From contig JABWAN010000096.1 in the NCBI GenBank assembly GCA_013361015.1, positions 1 to 10,716 on the forward strand: a stretch of DNA of 10,716 nucleotides, given 5' to 3'. The notes below the pieces were generated by a model. It did no database searches. It saw only the letters and a program-made list of their open reading frames with translations, and had not been told where the DNA came from. This document shows, piece after piece, positions 1 through 6,540 of this stretch. The stretch comes from Candidatus Zhuqueibacterota bacterium. Lineage in GTDB: Bacteria; Zhuqueibacterota; Zhuqueibacteria; Zhuqueibacterales; Zhuqueibacteraceae. Both the position numbers and the translations under genes were made by a program. Each line of letters begins with the position of its first letter. Position 1 is the stretch's first letter.

Positions 1-635
1 GGCCCGTTGGATTGCGGCGCGAGAAAGAAAGTGCTCTCCACACCGCCTTGCTCATTGATCATCGCGCCACAGACATAAACCTGCGCAGGACTGCCGAGGT
101 TGGCGCGCGGAATTTTGTATTCCACAAACGTGCCGCTTTGAAAGGCTTGCACACCGCTATTATTGCCACCCACCCAACTGCTGCCGTTCCACGACATCAA
201 ATCAGTAAACGTGTTGTCGGCTTTCCACCGCAGGTGATAATCGGCATTAAAAGGCAAGCCGGGATGTTGCGTGTTGTAATTCTGGCCGAGGGCAGTGCCG
301 TTACCGGAGAACGTATTCTGGCGCGGATCAGCATCGAGATAGAGTAGCACCCACTTCGTCGAGCTGCCGGAATTGACGTCCGAAGCATTAACCGCGAAAT
401 AGAAATTAGCGGCATCCCACGTGAAATACCACGTGCTGCCGCTGGTGCCGGGCACGTCTTCGTCTGCAGCGAAGTCGTTGGTGCCGTCGATAGTGATAGT
501 GTGATTGCCGCCGGCAGCGAATAGGGAGGAGGGGGCCTGGCCGCCGAAGAAACTTACCCAAAGGATGAAGACAAACGCGCGCGCCGACCGCAGCAAATTG
601 CCTTCAAACCGCCAGCATTGCTTTTGCGATTTCAT
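1..635 (-). CDS. Secreted protein with CBM9/DOMON-like domain, partial (C-terminus beyond left edge)
   Basis: An open frame starts at the ATG at 633-635 and runs without a stop off the left edge; 211 codons are visible. A GGGAG Shine-Dalgarno lies 8 nt upstream of the start. The N-terminus is a long signal peptide: basic residues, a hydrophobic core at about 20-30 (FVFILWVSFF), and a likely cleavage after SSLFA near residue 40. The mature part opens with TITIDGTNDF, then WYFTWDAANFYFAV (about 69-82) and LLYLDADP (97-104), and later VEYKIPRANLG (171-181). This pattern, an 'IDG' opening, a 'tWD..nfYfav' strand and a 'vEykIP' strand, is typical of CBM9/DOMON-like beta-sandwich domains that bind sugars or other ligands outside the cytoplasm. 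The ligand cannot be told from this sequence. The protein may carry further domains or a sorting signal beyond the window. Reality of the gene is well supported; the domain assignment is inference. Confidence 0.8.
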   Translation of the reverse strand, partial: MKSQKQCWRFEGNLLRSARAFVFILWVSFFGGQAPSSLFAAGGNHTITIDGTNDFAADEDVPGTSGSTWYFTWDAANFYFAVNASDVNSGSSTKWVLLYLDADPRQNTFSGNGTALGQNYNTQHPGLPFNADYHLRWKADNTFTDLMSWNGSSWVGGNNSGVQAFQSGTFVEYKIPRANLGSPAQVYVCGAMINEQGGVESTFFLAPQSNG

Positions 636-661
636 AATGTGCTCCCAAAAATAATTGTTGG

Positions 662-690
662 ATTGAGAGAAAGTTGTGAGATGAAGTCAA
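662..690 (-). promoter_or_regulatory. Possible sigma70-like promoter for the left-edge secreted gene
   Basis: On the minus strand TTGACT (685-690) is followed after exactly 17 nt by CTCAAT (662-667), about 27 nt upstream of the start codon at 635. The -35 box matches five of six consensus bases and the -10 box four of six. This is a weak prediction from spacing and sequence alone, and the host's promoter consensus is unknown. Confidence 0.22.
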
Positions 691-1128
691 AACGCGTCAA
701 CGATTGCCGCGTTCGAAATAGCGCGGCTTTTCGCTGCATGAAGTGGGGCTTGGCTATGAAATAGAAATCCCATTCTCCCGCCTAGCATCTCAAAATTTTT
801 TGTTCGAGTTGAAAGGAATCCGCCAAGAAGAAAAGTGGAGCCGCCGTGGTTTCTATCAAAAATACGGCCTGCAAAAGCGTTGAATTGCTGGCAAGTAAAA
901 AGATTTTTCCGAAATGACAAGATCTTTCTTGCGTCCGACTGTAAAACCTTGTAACGGCCTTGCGCAAACACCGGCAGCACGAACAAGGGAGGAGCGGCGC
1001 TCAGGCCGGTATGGCGTCCGCGAACAAAAGTGAGAATGAACGTGCTCCTCCAGTGTCTCTATCCGCAAAAGCGGCGCTAGGCATTGGTACGGAAGTTTCG
1101 GCAAATTTTGTAAAGCAGCCTGGCGCGC
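691..1128. other. Gene-free stretch with a half-copy of a dispersed repeat
   Basis: Roughly 530 bp between the divergent starts at 635 and 1168 hold no convincing gene. Open frames here (for example minus 687-986, and a plus frame of about 50 codons ending TGA at 883-885) lack a credible start with a ribosome binding site. The one recognisable item is at 897-919: 23 bases that match the right arm of the hairpin repeat at 7646-7668 at 19 positions, counted by eye. The rest may contain the promoter of the gene at 1168, but I could not pick boxes with confidence. Confidence 0.5.
897..919 (+). repeat. Half-copy of dispersed hairpin repeat
   Basis: These 23 bases begin AAAAAGATT and end AATGACA, and match 19 of 23 positions of the right arm of the fuller repeat at 7646-7668. 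No matching left arm is visible upstream, so it looks like a degraded or partial copy. The similarity is short and was judged by eye. Confidence 0.35.
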
Positions 1129-1157
1129 ATGCGCAGTCTTCAAACTCTTGCAACTTT

Positions 1158-1161
1158 GGAG
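1158..1161 (+). promoter_or_regulatory. Ribosome binding site deciding the start at 1168
   Basis: GGAG at 1158-1161 lies 6 nt before the ATG at 1168. It favours that start over the in-frame ATG at 1129, which lies 13 codons upstream, has no comparable site, and would bury the signal peptide behind extra residues. Confidence 0.6.
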
Positions 1162-1167
1162 TGCTTT

Positions 1168-2964
1168 ATGCTCTCAGGCCACAGCTTCGCGCGGTTCTTG
1201 TGTTTGGCGGAAGCGCACATATTGCTTCAACTCTGTGCGTTTTGTCCGCCCACGCTCGCAGCCGATACGCCAGTGACCACACCGGACTCGTTACGTTTGG
1301 TGCAGGCCGCGGATTCCGCCAAAGCGCTGGCGCATGCGCCGATTCTCTGGTTCGAATCCGGCGAGAAATACTTTCCCACCATTCCCTTTTTCACGGCGTT
1401 CAAATGGGATCGCGACGACTCCACGGAGTTTGAGCTCACGCCCGAATTGATTCGACCGGATAGCTCTTGGTTTGATTTGCTGCAAACTTATAGCGCGCGC
1501 AATGACTCGCTGCACGCGCGCGGGCTGCGCCCGGAGGTGTGGGTGCTTTGGGATAAGCGCGAGTTGAGCCTCAAAGAATTTCAGCACTATCTCGACAGCG
1601 ACCGGCAATTTCGTAACCGCAGCCGAGGCTACTTTACGCGCCTGCGCCTCCGCGTCGAGCGCATCGAGGTGTTTCGCTATTGGCTCTACTATCTCAACGA
1701 CACCGGATTGGAAGGCCATCCACAAGACCTCGAGTTCGTTTATGTTTTCACTCCGGTCTGGCGAAAGGACGCGAAAGTAGAAAAGGAATTCTTGGCGAAG
1801 CCGCTGGCCGTTGTCGGTGCGGGCCATACCGAAATGGTTCCGAACAACGTGCTCTTATGCGATACGCCGCTGGATGCCGTCGTGATTTTGACGGAACTGG
1901 GCGGGCATTCTTCTGCGCCCGATCGCAACGACGACGGCAACTTCAATCCGGGGTACGACGCCAACTGGCAAGCTGCGAACTTGTGGGGCACGCGCGACAC
2001 GCAAGCTTCCGCGGGCTTGGGCGCTTTGGGCAATTACGAATCGTGGATGACTTTTCCGCGGAAAATGGCGATGAGGTGTTTTCCTCCCCAAGAAGAACAT
2101 GAGCAGCGCTGGCATTATCGTTTGGTGCCGGCGGAGGAATTAAAAAAGCTTTATGAAGACATTCGGGAACTACAGAGTCATAATGGATTGCTCACGGCCG
2201 CAGACTCCACACATTGGCTGCGCATGGGAGAAAGATTTGAAAAACTGGGCGGACCGAGTAAGCAAAGTTGGCTCCGCATGGAAAGCCAGCGGCGCGAGGG
2301 TTTAGTGGAGAGATTGCAAAGCTGGCGAGAAGATCAATGGACATACAAAAAAAGTCCTGAGAACGGCAGCTTGGAGAAGAAGGAGCACAAAAAGCTCGTC
2401 GCGGCGAAACATATGCCCTGGCAACACAGCTATTACAAAGGTTCCGTGAGCATGATTTTCAAGAGGCATATTTTCCCGCCCACCGGCGATTGGAGCCATT
2501 GGATGCGAGGGGCGTATGTGCGTTACGCGGGCCGGCGCGAAACTTCTGCCGGGCTCGTCCTTCATGTGACCGAGCCGCCGCTAATTCGTGATTTGTTCAA
2601 ACTGGCCGGCGTGGTTGTACTCGAAGGCGGATTGCGCTGGGTGGCGAACGACACAACCAAAATTGACAGCATGGTTTTTACCGGCACGGACCAAATCACG
2701 GGGCGCTTGCTTTATGATGTGACGTACAACACAATGTTTACCGGGTATTTCGGCTGGGGTTTTGAGACGGATCGCAAACGCAGCGCGCACAATCACACGC
2801 GAAAGTTTTTCTACGGCGGAGTGAAGGCTGAGTATTATCTCGAGTGGTTGCCGGGAGCTTTTAATTTTGTGCAAATACGTTTCGGTGTGCGCGTGCCGAA
2901 TAATGGGCATCGCTTGCGCGGCAACCAAGCTTTGTTGGATTTGCAGATCGGATTGCATCGCTGA
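1168..2964 (+). CDS. Secreted protein with Vps62-like N-terminal half and beta-rich C-terminus
   Basis: The 598-residue product starts at ATG 1168, after a well-placed GGAG. A signal peptide covers about residues 1-31 (hydrophobic stretch around 18-30, likely cleavage at TLA-AD). Residues 171-250 read YWLYYLNDTGLEGHPQDLEF, then AVVGAGHTEMVP, then VVILTELGGHSSAPD. This order of 'GHP.DlE.v.v', 'a..gH....vp' and 'v.l..GgHss' resembles Vps62-type and related domains built around 'HP.DwE' and 'GSHA' motifs. It is followed by DRNDDGNFNPGYDANW (252-267), a possible metal-binding loop, and WGTRDTQASAG (273-283). The middle (about 320-410) is charged and helical. From about residue 420 there are alternating aromatic strands (SYYKGSVSMIFKRHIF, AGLVLHVTEP, FFYGGVKAEYYLEW), as in an outer-membrane or lipid-contacting beta structure. 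The gene stands alone between the gene-free stretch and the terminator at 3027. The gene call is firm; the family and location are inference and no enzymatic role can be assigned. Confidence 0.75.
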   Translation: MLSGHSFARFLCLAEAHILLQLCAFCPPTLAADTPVTTPDSLRLVQAADSAKALAHAPILWFESGEKYFPTIPFFTAFKWDRDDSTEFELTPELIRPDSSWFDLLQTYSARNDSLHARGLRPEVWVLWDKRELSLKEFQHYLDSDRQFRNRSRGYFTRLRLRVERIEVFRYWLYYLNDTGLEGHPQDLEFVYVFTPVWRKDAKVEKEFLAKPLAVVGAGHTEMVPNNVLLCDTPLDAVVILTELGGHSSAPDRNDDGNFNPGYDANWQAANLWGTRDTQASAGLGALGNYESWMTFPRKMAMRCFPPQEEHEQRWHYRLVPAEELKKLYEDIRELQSHNGLLTAADSTHWLRMGERFEKLGGPSKQSWLRMESQRREGLVERLQSWREDQWTYKKSPENGSLEKKEHKKLVAAKHMPWQHSYYKGSVSMIFKRHIFPPTGDWSHWMRGAYVRYAGRRETSAGLVLHVTEPPLIRDLFKLAGVVVLEGGLRWVANDTTKIDSMVFTGTDQITGRLLYDVTYNTMFTGYFGWGFETDRKRSAHNHTRKFFYGGVKAEYYLEWLPGAFNFVQIRFGVRVPNNGHRLRGNQALLDLQIGLHR

Positions 2965-3026
2965 GAGCGAGCTCAAAGGCAAAGTCTTCGACTCAGTTGA
3001 AGTGCTGCCGGCATGAACAAAAAAAG

Positions 3027-3065
3027 AAACGCCGTTGCTTCATCAATGCAGAAGCAACGGCGTTT
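3027..3065 (-). terminator. Rho-independent terminator of the DUF4097 gene, possibly bidirectional
   Basis: A perfect 15-bp inverted repeat (AAACGCCGTTGCTTC at 3027-3041 and its complement at 3051-3065) encloses a 9-nt loop. On the minus strand the stem is followed by one C and then seven T (3019-3025), which makes a textbook terminator beginning 20 nt after the minus-strand stop at 3086-3088. On the plus strand the stem is followed by GTGTTTGGGGG, a poorer U tract, so termination of the gene ending at 2964 is plausible but less certain. Confidence 0.85.
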
Positions 3066-3085
3066 GTGTTTGGGGGTCAACAACC

Positions 3086-4084
3086 TCATCTTTGCCGCAG
3101 TTCAATCCCTCCGCCGCTCGTGCGCAATGTGAGCAACGGCCCGCCGCCATTGATCTTGCCCGCGAGCTTGCCTTCGCCGATCGCGCCTTGCACGGTAATC
3201 GGCATGTCGCAATGCACATCGCCGCCGGAACAGCGTGCGTCGAGATCGGCTTTGAAATCTTTTGAGACGTAGACTAAAATCCCGCCGCCGGAAGTGGAAA
3301 GCTCGCACGGCGCGGAAATCGGCGCCAGCAACTCTGCTTCAATGGAGCCGCCGGAAGTGCTCGCATCCACGTTGCCACGCAGGTTGCTCAAAGAAAGGCC
3401 GCCGCCGGAAGTGTGCGCGCGCAAATTACCGCTCGCGCCGTTGACACTGATGGAGCCGCCGGAAGTTTCCACGTCGACTTCCCCATCCACGTCGCCCACG
3501 TCTATGCCGCCGCCGCTCGTATGCGCGAGCAGATCGCCTTTACAGCGCCGGAGCTCAATACCTCCACCGCTGGTTTTTGCATTCACCGGGCCTTCGATGC
3601 GACCCAGCGTCAGCGAGCCGCCGCTGGTTTTCACGCGCGCCTCGCCGATCAAATCATCCACGCCGATGCTGCCGCCGGAAGTATTGAGATCAAGATTGTA
3701 ACGCTGCGGCACCGTGATGCGGAATTCCACTTGCAAACCATCGTTGCTGCGCCGCCAACTGCTCATACCGCGCATCTCCGCGATAATCGAGACTCCGCGC
3801 GCAGTTTGGCTGTAACTGATCTCGTAATCTTCAAACAATTCTTTGGCACTGCGACGATGCCGGCCTTCCACCCATTTGGTCACTTCGATCTTCATTTCGT
3901 CTTTCGGCCATGACTGCACTTCCACTGCGCCAAAATCCGCGCGCAGATCCAGCCAGCCGCCGGGTTTCACATCAAAAAACTTTTCGGAGCGCTCCTCTTG
4001 CGCAAAACCCGCCAGCGGCAGGAGCAGCACGAAGCTGAGCCACAAACATTGCGAAGCTTTGCGCCAAAATCTTGTGCGAAACAT
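3086..4084 (-). CDS. DUF4097-family secreted beta-solenoid protein with 18-residue TSGG repeats
   Basis: The 332-residue product starts at ATG 4082-4084 after a near-perfect AAGGAGG (4093-4099). A signal peptide spans about residues 1-28 (hydrophobic core LWLSFVLLLPLAGF, cleavage after FAQ). Residues 29-125 form a head domain with features typical of DUF4097 (putative adhesin) proteins, and the remainder is a run of coils. TSGG begins at residues 135, 153, 171, 189, 207, 225 and 243, a strict 18-residue period. Looser units follow at 263 (TSGG), 285 (CSGG), 312 (NGGG) and 322 (TSGG). Regular G/S turns between short hydrophobic strands suggest a right-handed beta-solenoid, one coil per unit. 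Such proteins are exported, and some in the family have been linked to adhesion or envelope stress, but no function is established here. The gene is monocistronic, convergent with its neighbour, and closed by the strong terminator at 3027-3065. Confidence 0.9.
   Translation of the reverse strand: MFRTRFWRKASQCLWLSFVLLLPLAGFAQEERSEKFFDVKPGGWLDLRADFGAVEVQSWPKDEMKIEVTKWVEGRHRRSAKELFEDYEISYSQTARGVSIIAEMRGMSSWRRSNDGLQVEFRITVPQRYNLDLNTSGGSIGVDDLIGEARVKTSGGSLTLGRIEGPVNAKTSGGGIELRRCKGDLLAHTSGGGIDVGDVDGEVDVETSGGSISVNGASGNLRAHTSGGGLSLSNLRGNVDASTSGGSIEAELLAPISAPCELSTSGGGILVYVSKDFKADLDARCSGGDVHCDMPITVQGAIGEGKLAGKINGGGPLLTLRTSGGGIELRQR
3343..3686 (-). repeat. 54-bp tandem coding repeat inside the DUF4097 gene
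   Basis: Seven in-frame units of 54 bp encode the strictly spaced TSGG coils (residues 135-243). The conserved core reads ACTTCCGGCGG, ACGAGCGGCGG, or ACCAGC followed by GGC or GGT and then GG. The TSGG serine is TCC in the units at residues 135, 207, 225 and 243, and AGC at 153, 171 and 189. Unit sequences otherwise differ, so these are old, diverged protein repeats and not a recent DNA expansion. Confidence 0.75.
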
Positions 4085-4263
4085 ACTCTCTTCCTCCTTA
4101 AAATTTTCCGTAAATAGCTTTGACAGTGGCCTCTGTTACGATGACAACCGGCCGAAGGTTGCCTTGCCATTGATGAGACAACGCACAGCCCAAATGGTTT
4201 GCGTACATGCTGCAAAAATGCCCAATCAGCCTGCAAAAACACTGGAATAGGCCATTTTTCCGC

Positions 4264-4292
4264 TTGCAATTATGTACGTGTTTCGGTATTAT
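4264..4292 (+). promoter_or_regulatory. Sigma70-like promoter for the CPBP protease gene
   Basis: TTGCAA (4264-4269) is followed after exactly 17 nt by TATTAT (4287-4292). The boxes match five and five of six consensus bases. They point at the gene starting at 4352 and would give a leader of about 50 nt. It is the best promoter match I found in the window; the host's own consensus is unknown. Confidence 0.5.
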
Positions 4293-4351
4293 TGCGCTCG
4301 CTTTTGTCGGCTATAACGCGCAATTACACAAAAAAATGGCTGAAAATCTCT

Positions 4352-5221
4352 ATGCCTGAACCGGAACGTCTCATTGACGCTGTAAACGGTCATGCGCTCG
4401 ACTATCGCACCGTGAAAAAAACGCCGGCGCTTAATATTGTGGCAGTGAAACCCGGCGCCTCTGCGCTGCAAGTGCAGAGGGTTTTAGCGGCAATACTCCC
4501 GCTAGCAGCCGCCGCGATCTATTTTGTTTATGGACAGCCCTTGTGGGCGCTGCTCGGTTTGGGGGCGTTCACTTTGCTCGGGATTTTTTTACCGAGTTGG
4601 CGACCTGTGCTGGGATTCAGCCGCGTCGTTTTGCTGTTTGGCTTGTTCACGTTTTTGATCAACAATTTCGGGATCGCGTATCCCTACACGAACATTTTCG
4701 TGCTCACCGGTTTGCTCGGCGTGTTTGCATTGACGGGGATGGAGTGGAAGGGGCTCTTTTTCAATGCCGGGAAAACGGCGCAATATGCCCGCGCCGCTTT
4801 GTTGCTTGCGGTCGGAATCGCAGCACTGATTGCGGCCGTGTTCTTTGCGAAACCGGATTTGCTCGGTGCAAACCCTACTCCCAAGGCATGGCCGGCAGAC
4901 GTCGTCATCGTCATGGCCTTGGGCTATGCGATCTTCAGCGCGTTGATGGAAGAAACCATCTTTCGCAGCCTCATGATCGCGTTTGCGCGCCAGCACATGA
5001 GCATGAACGTTGCGGTTGTGGCGCAAGCTGTGGTCTTCGGCGCGATGCACTATCGCGTGGGTTTTCCCACCAAAGCCGCGGGCGCGGCGCTGGCCTTCGT
5101 GTGGGGCTTGGGTGCGGGTTGGCTTGTGCGTAAGTCCGATTCGGTTTATCCCGCATACGTGATGCACTTTGTTTTAGTTTTGATTTTGTTCCTTGTCATG
5201 GCGTTTGTGCCCTCACAATAG
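4352..5221 (+). CDS. CPBP (Abi) family intramembrane glutamic endopeptidase
   Basis: The 289-residue product starts at ATG 4352. The frame stays open upstream to a TTG at 4199, but that extension includes the promoter candidate and looks non-coding. A hydrophilic N-terminus of about 40 residues is followed by about eight hydrophobic segments, including roughly 44-60, 64-80, 92-109, 113-128, 147-166, 183-199, 243-258 and 267-286. The catalytic signature of the CPBP/Abi (Rce1-like) family is present: EETIFR (E200, E201, R205), FGAMH (F229, H233) and a histidine in the last segment (H272). The Asn or Asp often found four residues after that histidine is absent. Family members are membrane proteases involved in CAAX-like processing, bacteriocin self-immunity or unknown tasks. 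No bacteriocin or other substrate gene is adjacent, so the substrate is unknown. No strong ribosome binding site precedes the start. Confidence 0.88.
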   Translation: MPEPERLIDAVNGHALDYRTVKKTPALNIVAVKPGASALQVQRVLAAILPLAAAAIYFVYGQPLWALLGLGAFTLLGIFLPSWRPVLGFSRVVLLFGLFTFLINNFGIAYPYTNIFVLTGLLGVFALTGMEWKGLFFNAGKTAQYARAALLLAVGIAALIAAVFFAKPDLLGANPTPKAWPADVVIVMALGYAIFSALMEETIFRSLMIAFARQHMSMNVAVVAQAVVFGAMHYRVGFPTKAAGAALAFVWGLGAGWLVRKSDSVYPAYVMHFVLVLILFLVMAFVPSQ

Positions 5222-5225
5222 CATC

Positions 5226-5292
5226 TCATGCCGGAAGCACCTTTTTCAGCGCTGGCGTAATACCCAGTGCTGAAAAATTCCCTTCGTGATGA
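5226..5292 (+). repeat. Dispersed hairpin repeat, copy 1
   Basis: The core is a 14-bp inverted repeat: TTTTTCAGCGCTGG (5242-5255) pairs with CCAGTGCTGAAAAA (5264-5277) around an 8-nt loop, with one G-U wobble. Outer arms continue the pairing imperfectly (TCAT..CG.AAG at 5226-5236 against CTTCG..ATGA at 5282-5292). The core CTGG...CAGTGCTGAAAAA and the flanking blocks correspond to the element at 7596-7668. It lies just after the CPBP stop and could fold in the 3' end of that transcript, but the T run is on the 5' arm, so it is not a standard terminator. Confidence 0.65.
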
Positions 5293-5347
5293 CAAAGAAG
5301 ACGATTTCACGAAAGCCTGCGAGTCTGTCAAGGACCGCGAGTAGAAG

Positions 5348-5875
5348 ATGAGCATCATCAAACCGCCCGCGCCCGTCGCGCTCTTCGTCGCCGCACTGTA
5401 CGCGCCGACATTCTCCGACGCGGCCGCGAAAGAGTTAATCGCAGAGCATTTCGGCCACGCGCTCTTGCCCGGCCCGGTTTTCAATTTCACTTTCAGTGAT
5501 TACTATGCGGAGGAAATGGGACCGAGCTTGCGCAAAGCTTTTTTTGTTTTAGATCGATTGATCGACCCGGCCGAGTTGCCCGCATGGAAACTGCGTGCAA
5601 TGGCGGTCGAAGAGCAACACGCACGCGACGGCAAGCGCACGGTCAATCTCGATCCCGGCTATCTCGAAGCGCCCAAGTTTGTGCTCGCCACCGCGAAAAA
5701 TTTTGCGCACCGCATCTATCTTGGTCGCGGCGTGTATGCCGACGTGCAGCTTTACGTGCGTGACGGCAAATTTCAAACGAACTCATGGACCTATCCGGAT
5801 TATAAACTGCCCGAGCATCTGCGCTTCTTCGAGCACGCGCGGGCAAAGTATTTTGAGAAGATAAAGAAGGAGTAG
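5348..5875 (+). CDS. DUF4416 family protein
   Basis: The 175-residue soluble protein covers the usual full length of the DUF4416 family. Diagnostic blocks are FNFTFSDYYAEEMG (45-58), RTVNLDPGYL (97-106), LATAKNFAHRIYLGRGVYAD (113-132) and WTYPDY (147-152), in family order. The function of DUF4416 is not established; the conserved D, H, R and Y residues suggest an enzyme or ligand-binding protein, which is inference. The start at 5348 is preceded only by a weak purine stretch (AGTAGAAG). The gene lies between the hairpin repeat and the toxin-antitoxin pair, and 84 bp separate it from the latter, so it may be transcribed alone or with the CPBP gene. Confidence 0.88.
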   Translation: MSIIKPPAPVALFVAALYAPTFSDAAAKELIAEHFGHALLPGPVFNFTFSDYYAEEMGPSLRKAFFVLDRLIDPAELPAWKLRAMAVEEQHARDGKRTVNLDPGYLEAPKFVLATAKNFAHRIYLGRGVYADVQLYVRDGKFQTNSWTYPDYKLPEHLRFFEHARAKYFEKIKKE

Positions 5876-5959
5876 TAGAGTGTTGGATTGGTGGAGTAAT
5901 GTAAAAGCAAGGCTCTATGACTTCAGTGCTCCATGATTCCAAAGTGCGAGGGCGGGGCA

Positions 5960-6253
5960 ATGTATGAGATAGAATTCACAGAGACGGCTTTAAAAGATTT
6001 GGTTGTGTTCAGAAAGTTTGAACAACAGTCAATCATTGATGGGATTGAGTCGCAGCTAATGTATGTGCCAAATGTTGCAACGCGCCATCGGAAAAAATTG
6101 AGACCGAACAAAGTGGCGAATTGGGAGTTTCGCCTCGGCAAGTTTCGCGTGTTCTACAACGTTGACGTCGAACAGCGCAAGGTGAGCATCGAAGCCGTGG
6201 GGTTCAAAGCGGGCAACATGTTATTCATTCGCGGAAAACAGAGGTCTTTATGA
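5960..6253 (+). CDS. RelE/ParE superfamily toxin of a type II toxin-antitoxin pair
   Basis: The 97-residue product starts at ATG 5960, behind a purine-rich GAGGGCGGGG; an ATG at 5933 would add nine unlikely residues. The N-terminus MYEIEFTETALKDL is a typical RelE/ParE opening strand and helix. RKKLRPN (44-50), WEFRLGKFRVFYNVD (55-69) and the final strand VSIEAVGFK (75-83) match the conserved core and C-terminal basic sheet of the superfamily. Members either cleave mRNA at the ribosome (RelE) or inhibit gyrase (ParE); sequence alone does not decide which. Its stop TGA overlaps the ATG of the next gene (ATGA), which indicates translational coupling. Toxin-first order is less usual but is known for HigBA-like systems. 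Neighbouring purM lies in the same direction. Confidence 0.85.
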   Translation: MYEIEFTETALKDLVVFRKFEQQSIIDGIESQLMYVPNVATRHRKKLRPNKVANWEFRLGKFRVFYNVDVEQRKVSIEAVGFKAGNMLFIRGKQRSL

Positions 6254-6531
6254 AAACTATAAACGTCTCCTCGCGCGCCAAATCACTCAATGAGCTTTTA
6301 AAGAAAGCGCGTCGCTCCGGCATGATCTTGCAGTCTTCAGATGGCCGGCGTTTCATATTGGCCTCCCTCGAAAGTTGGGAGGGGTTCAAGGTCGGCCACG
6401 GCGATAATTTTTCGCAAGAAGTCAAGCGCACGGGACAAAACAAAGAGCTGTTTGAATTTTTAGACAAGCGTCGTCGCAGTTCAAAGAGAATCCCTTTGGC
6501 AAAAGTCAAAGAGCAACTCGGCCTTAATTGA
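6250..6531 (+). CDS. Putative antitoxin partner of the RelE/ParE toxin
   Basis: The 93-residue product starts at the ATG that overlaps the toxin stop. Its N-terminal 45 residues (MKTINVSSRAKSLNELLKKA, then GMILQSSDGRRFILASLESW) resemble the Phd/YefM-type beta-alpha-alpha-beta fold: a short strand, helices, then an 'i.l...gg.rfvLasl' hairpin. The charged C-terminal half (KELFEFLDKRRRSSKRIPLAKVKEQL) suits a flexible toxin-wrapping tail. The antitoxin role rests on overlap with the toxin gene, size and this resemblance, so it is inference. Antitoxins of this type usually repress their own operon. The stop codon is only 9 nt before the purM start, so purM may be co-transcribed. Confidence 0.7.
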   Translation: MKTINVSSRAKSLNELLKKARRSGMILQSSDGRRFILASLESWEGFKVGHGDNFSQEVKRTGQNKELFEFLDKRRRSSKRIPLAKVKEQLGLN

Positions 6532-6540
6532 AGCGCGCAC

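Noticed and set aside
700..885. A short plus-strand frame containing GYEIEIPFSRL, vaguely like a CBM9 strand
   Set aside because: It is only about 50 codons after a stop, has no start, and shows no second matching block; chance is likely.
687..986. A 99-codon minus-strand frame in the gene-free stretch starting LFVLPVFAQG, reminiscent of a signal peptide end
   Set aside because: It begins at TTG without a ribosome binding site, the only in-frame extension has no good start, and its interior shows no recognisable domain.
1329..1340. Perfect palindrome GGCGCATGCGCC as a possible binding site
   Set aside because: It lies well inside a coding region, is short and GC-rich, and has no second copy near a promoter.
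1291..1827. Long antisense frame across the 598-residue protein gene, and similar long frames opposite purM, gpsA and the CPBP gene
   Set aside because: They mirror the codon structure of clearly recognised or well-supported genes on the other strand and lack ribosome sites and family features.
3343..3686. Regular 54-bp spacing considered as a CRISPR array
   Set aside because: The period is an in-frame protein repeat with diverged units and no constant repeat plus unique spacer structure.
5242..5277. Strong stem-loop considered as a terminator of the CPBP gene
   Set aside because: The T run is on the 5' arm and A run on the 3' arm with no U tract after the stem; the relation to 7596-7668 explains it better as a dispersed repeat.
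5883..5942. Inverted similarity between TTGGATTGGTGGAG and CTCCATGATTCCAA before the RelE-type toxin, considered as an operator
   Set aside because: Only 10 of 14 positions pair, the arms are 32 nt apart, and no promoter boxes were found around it.
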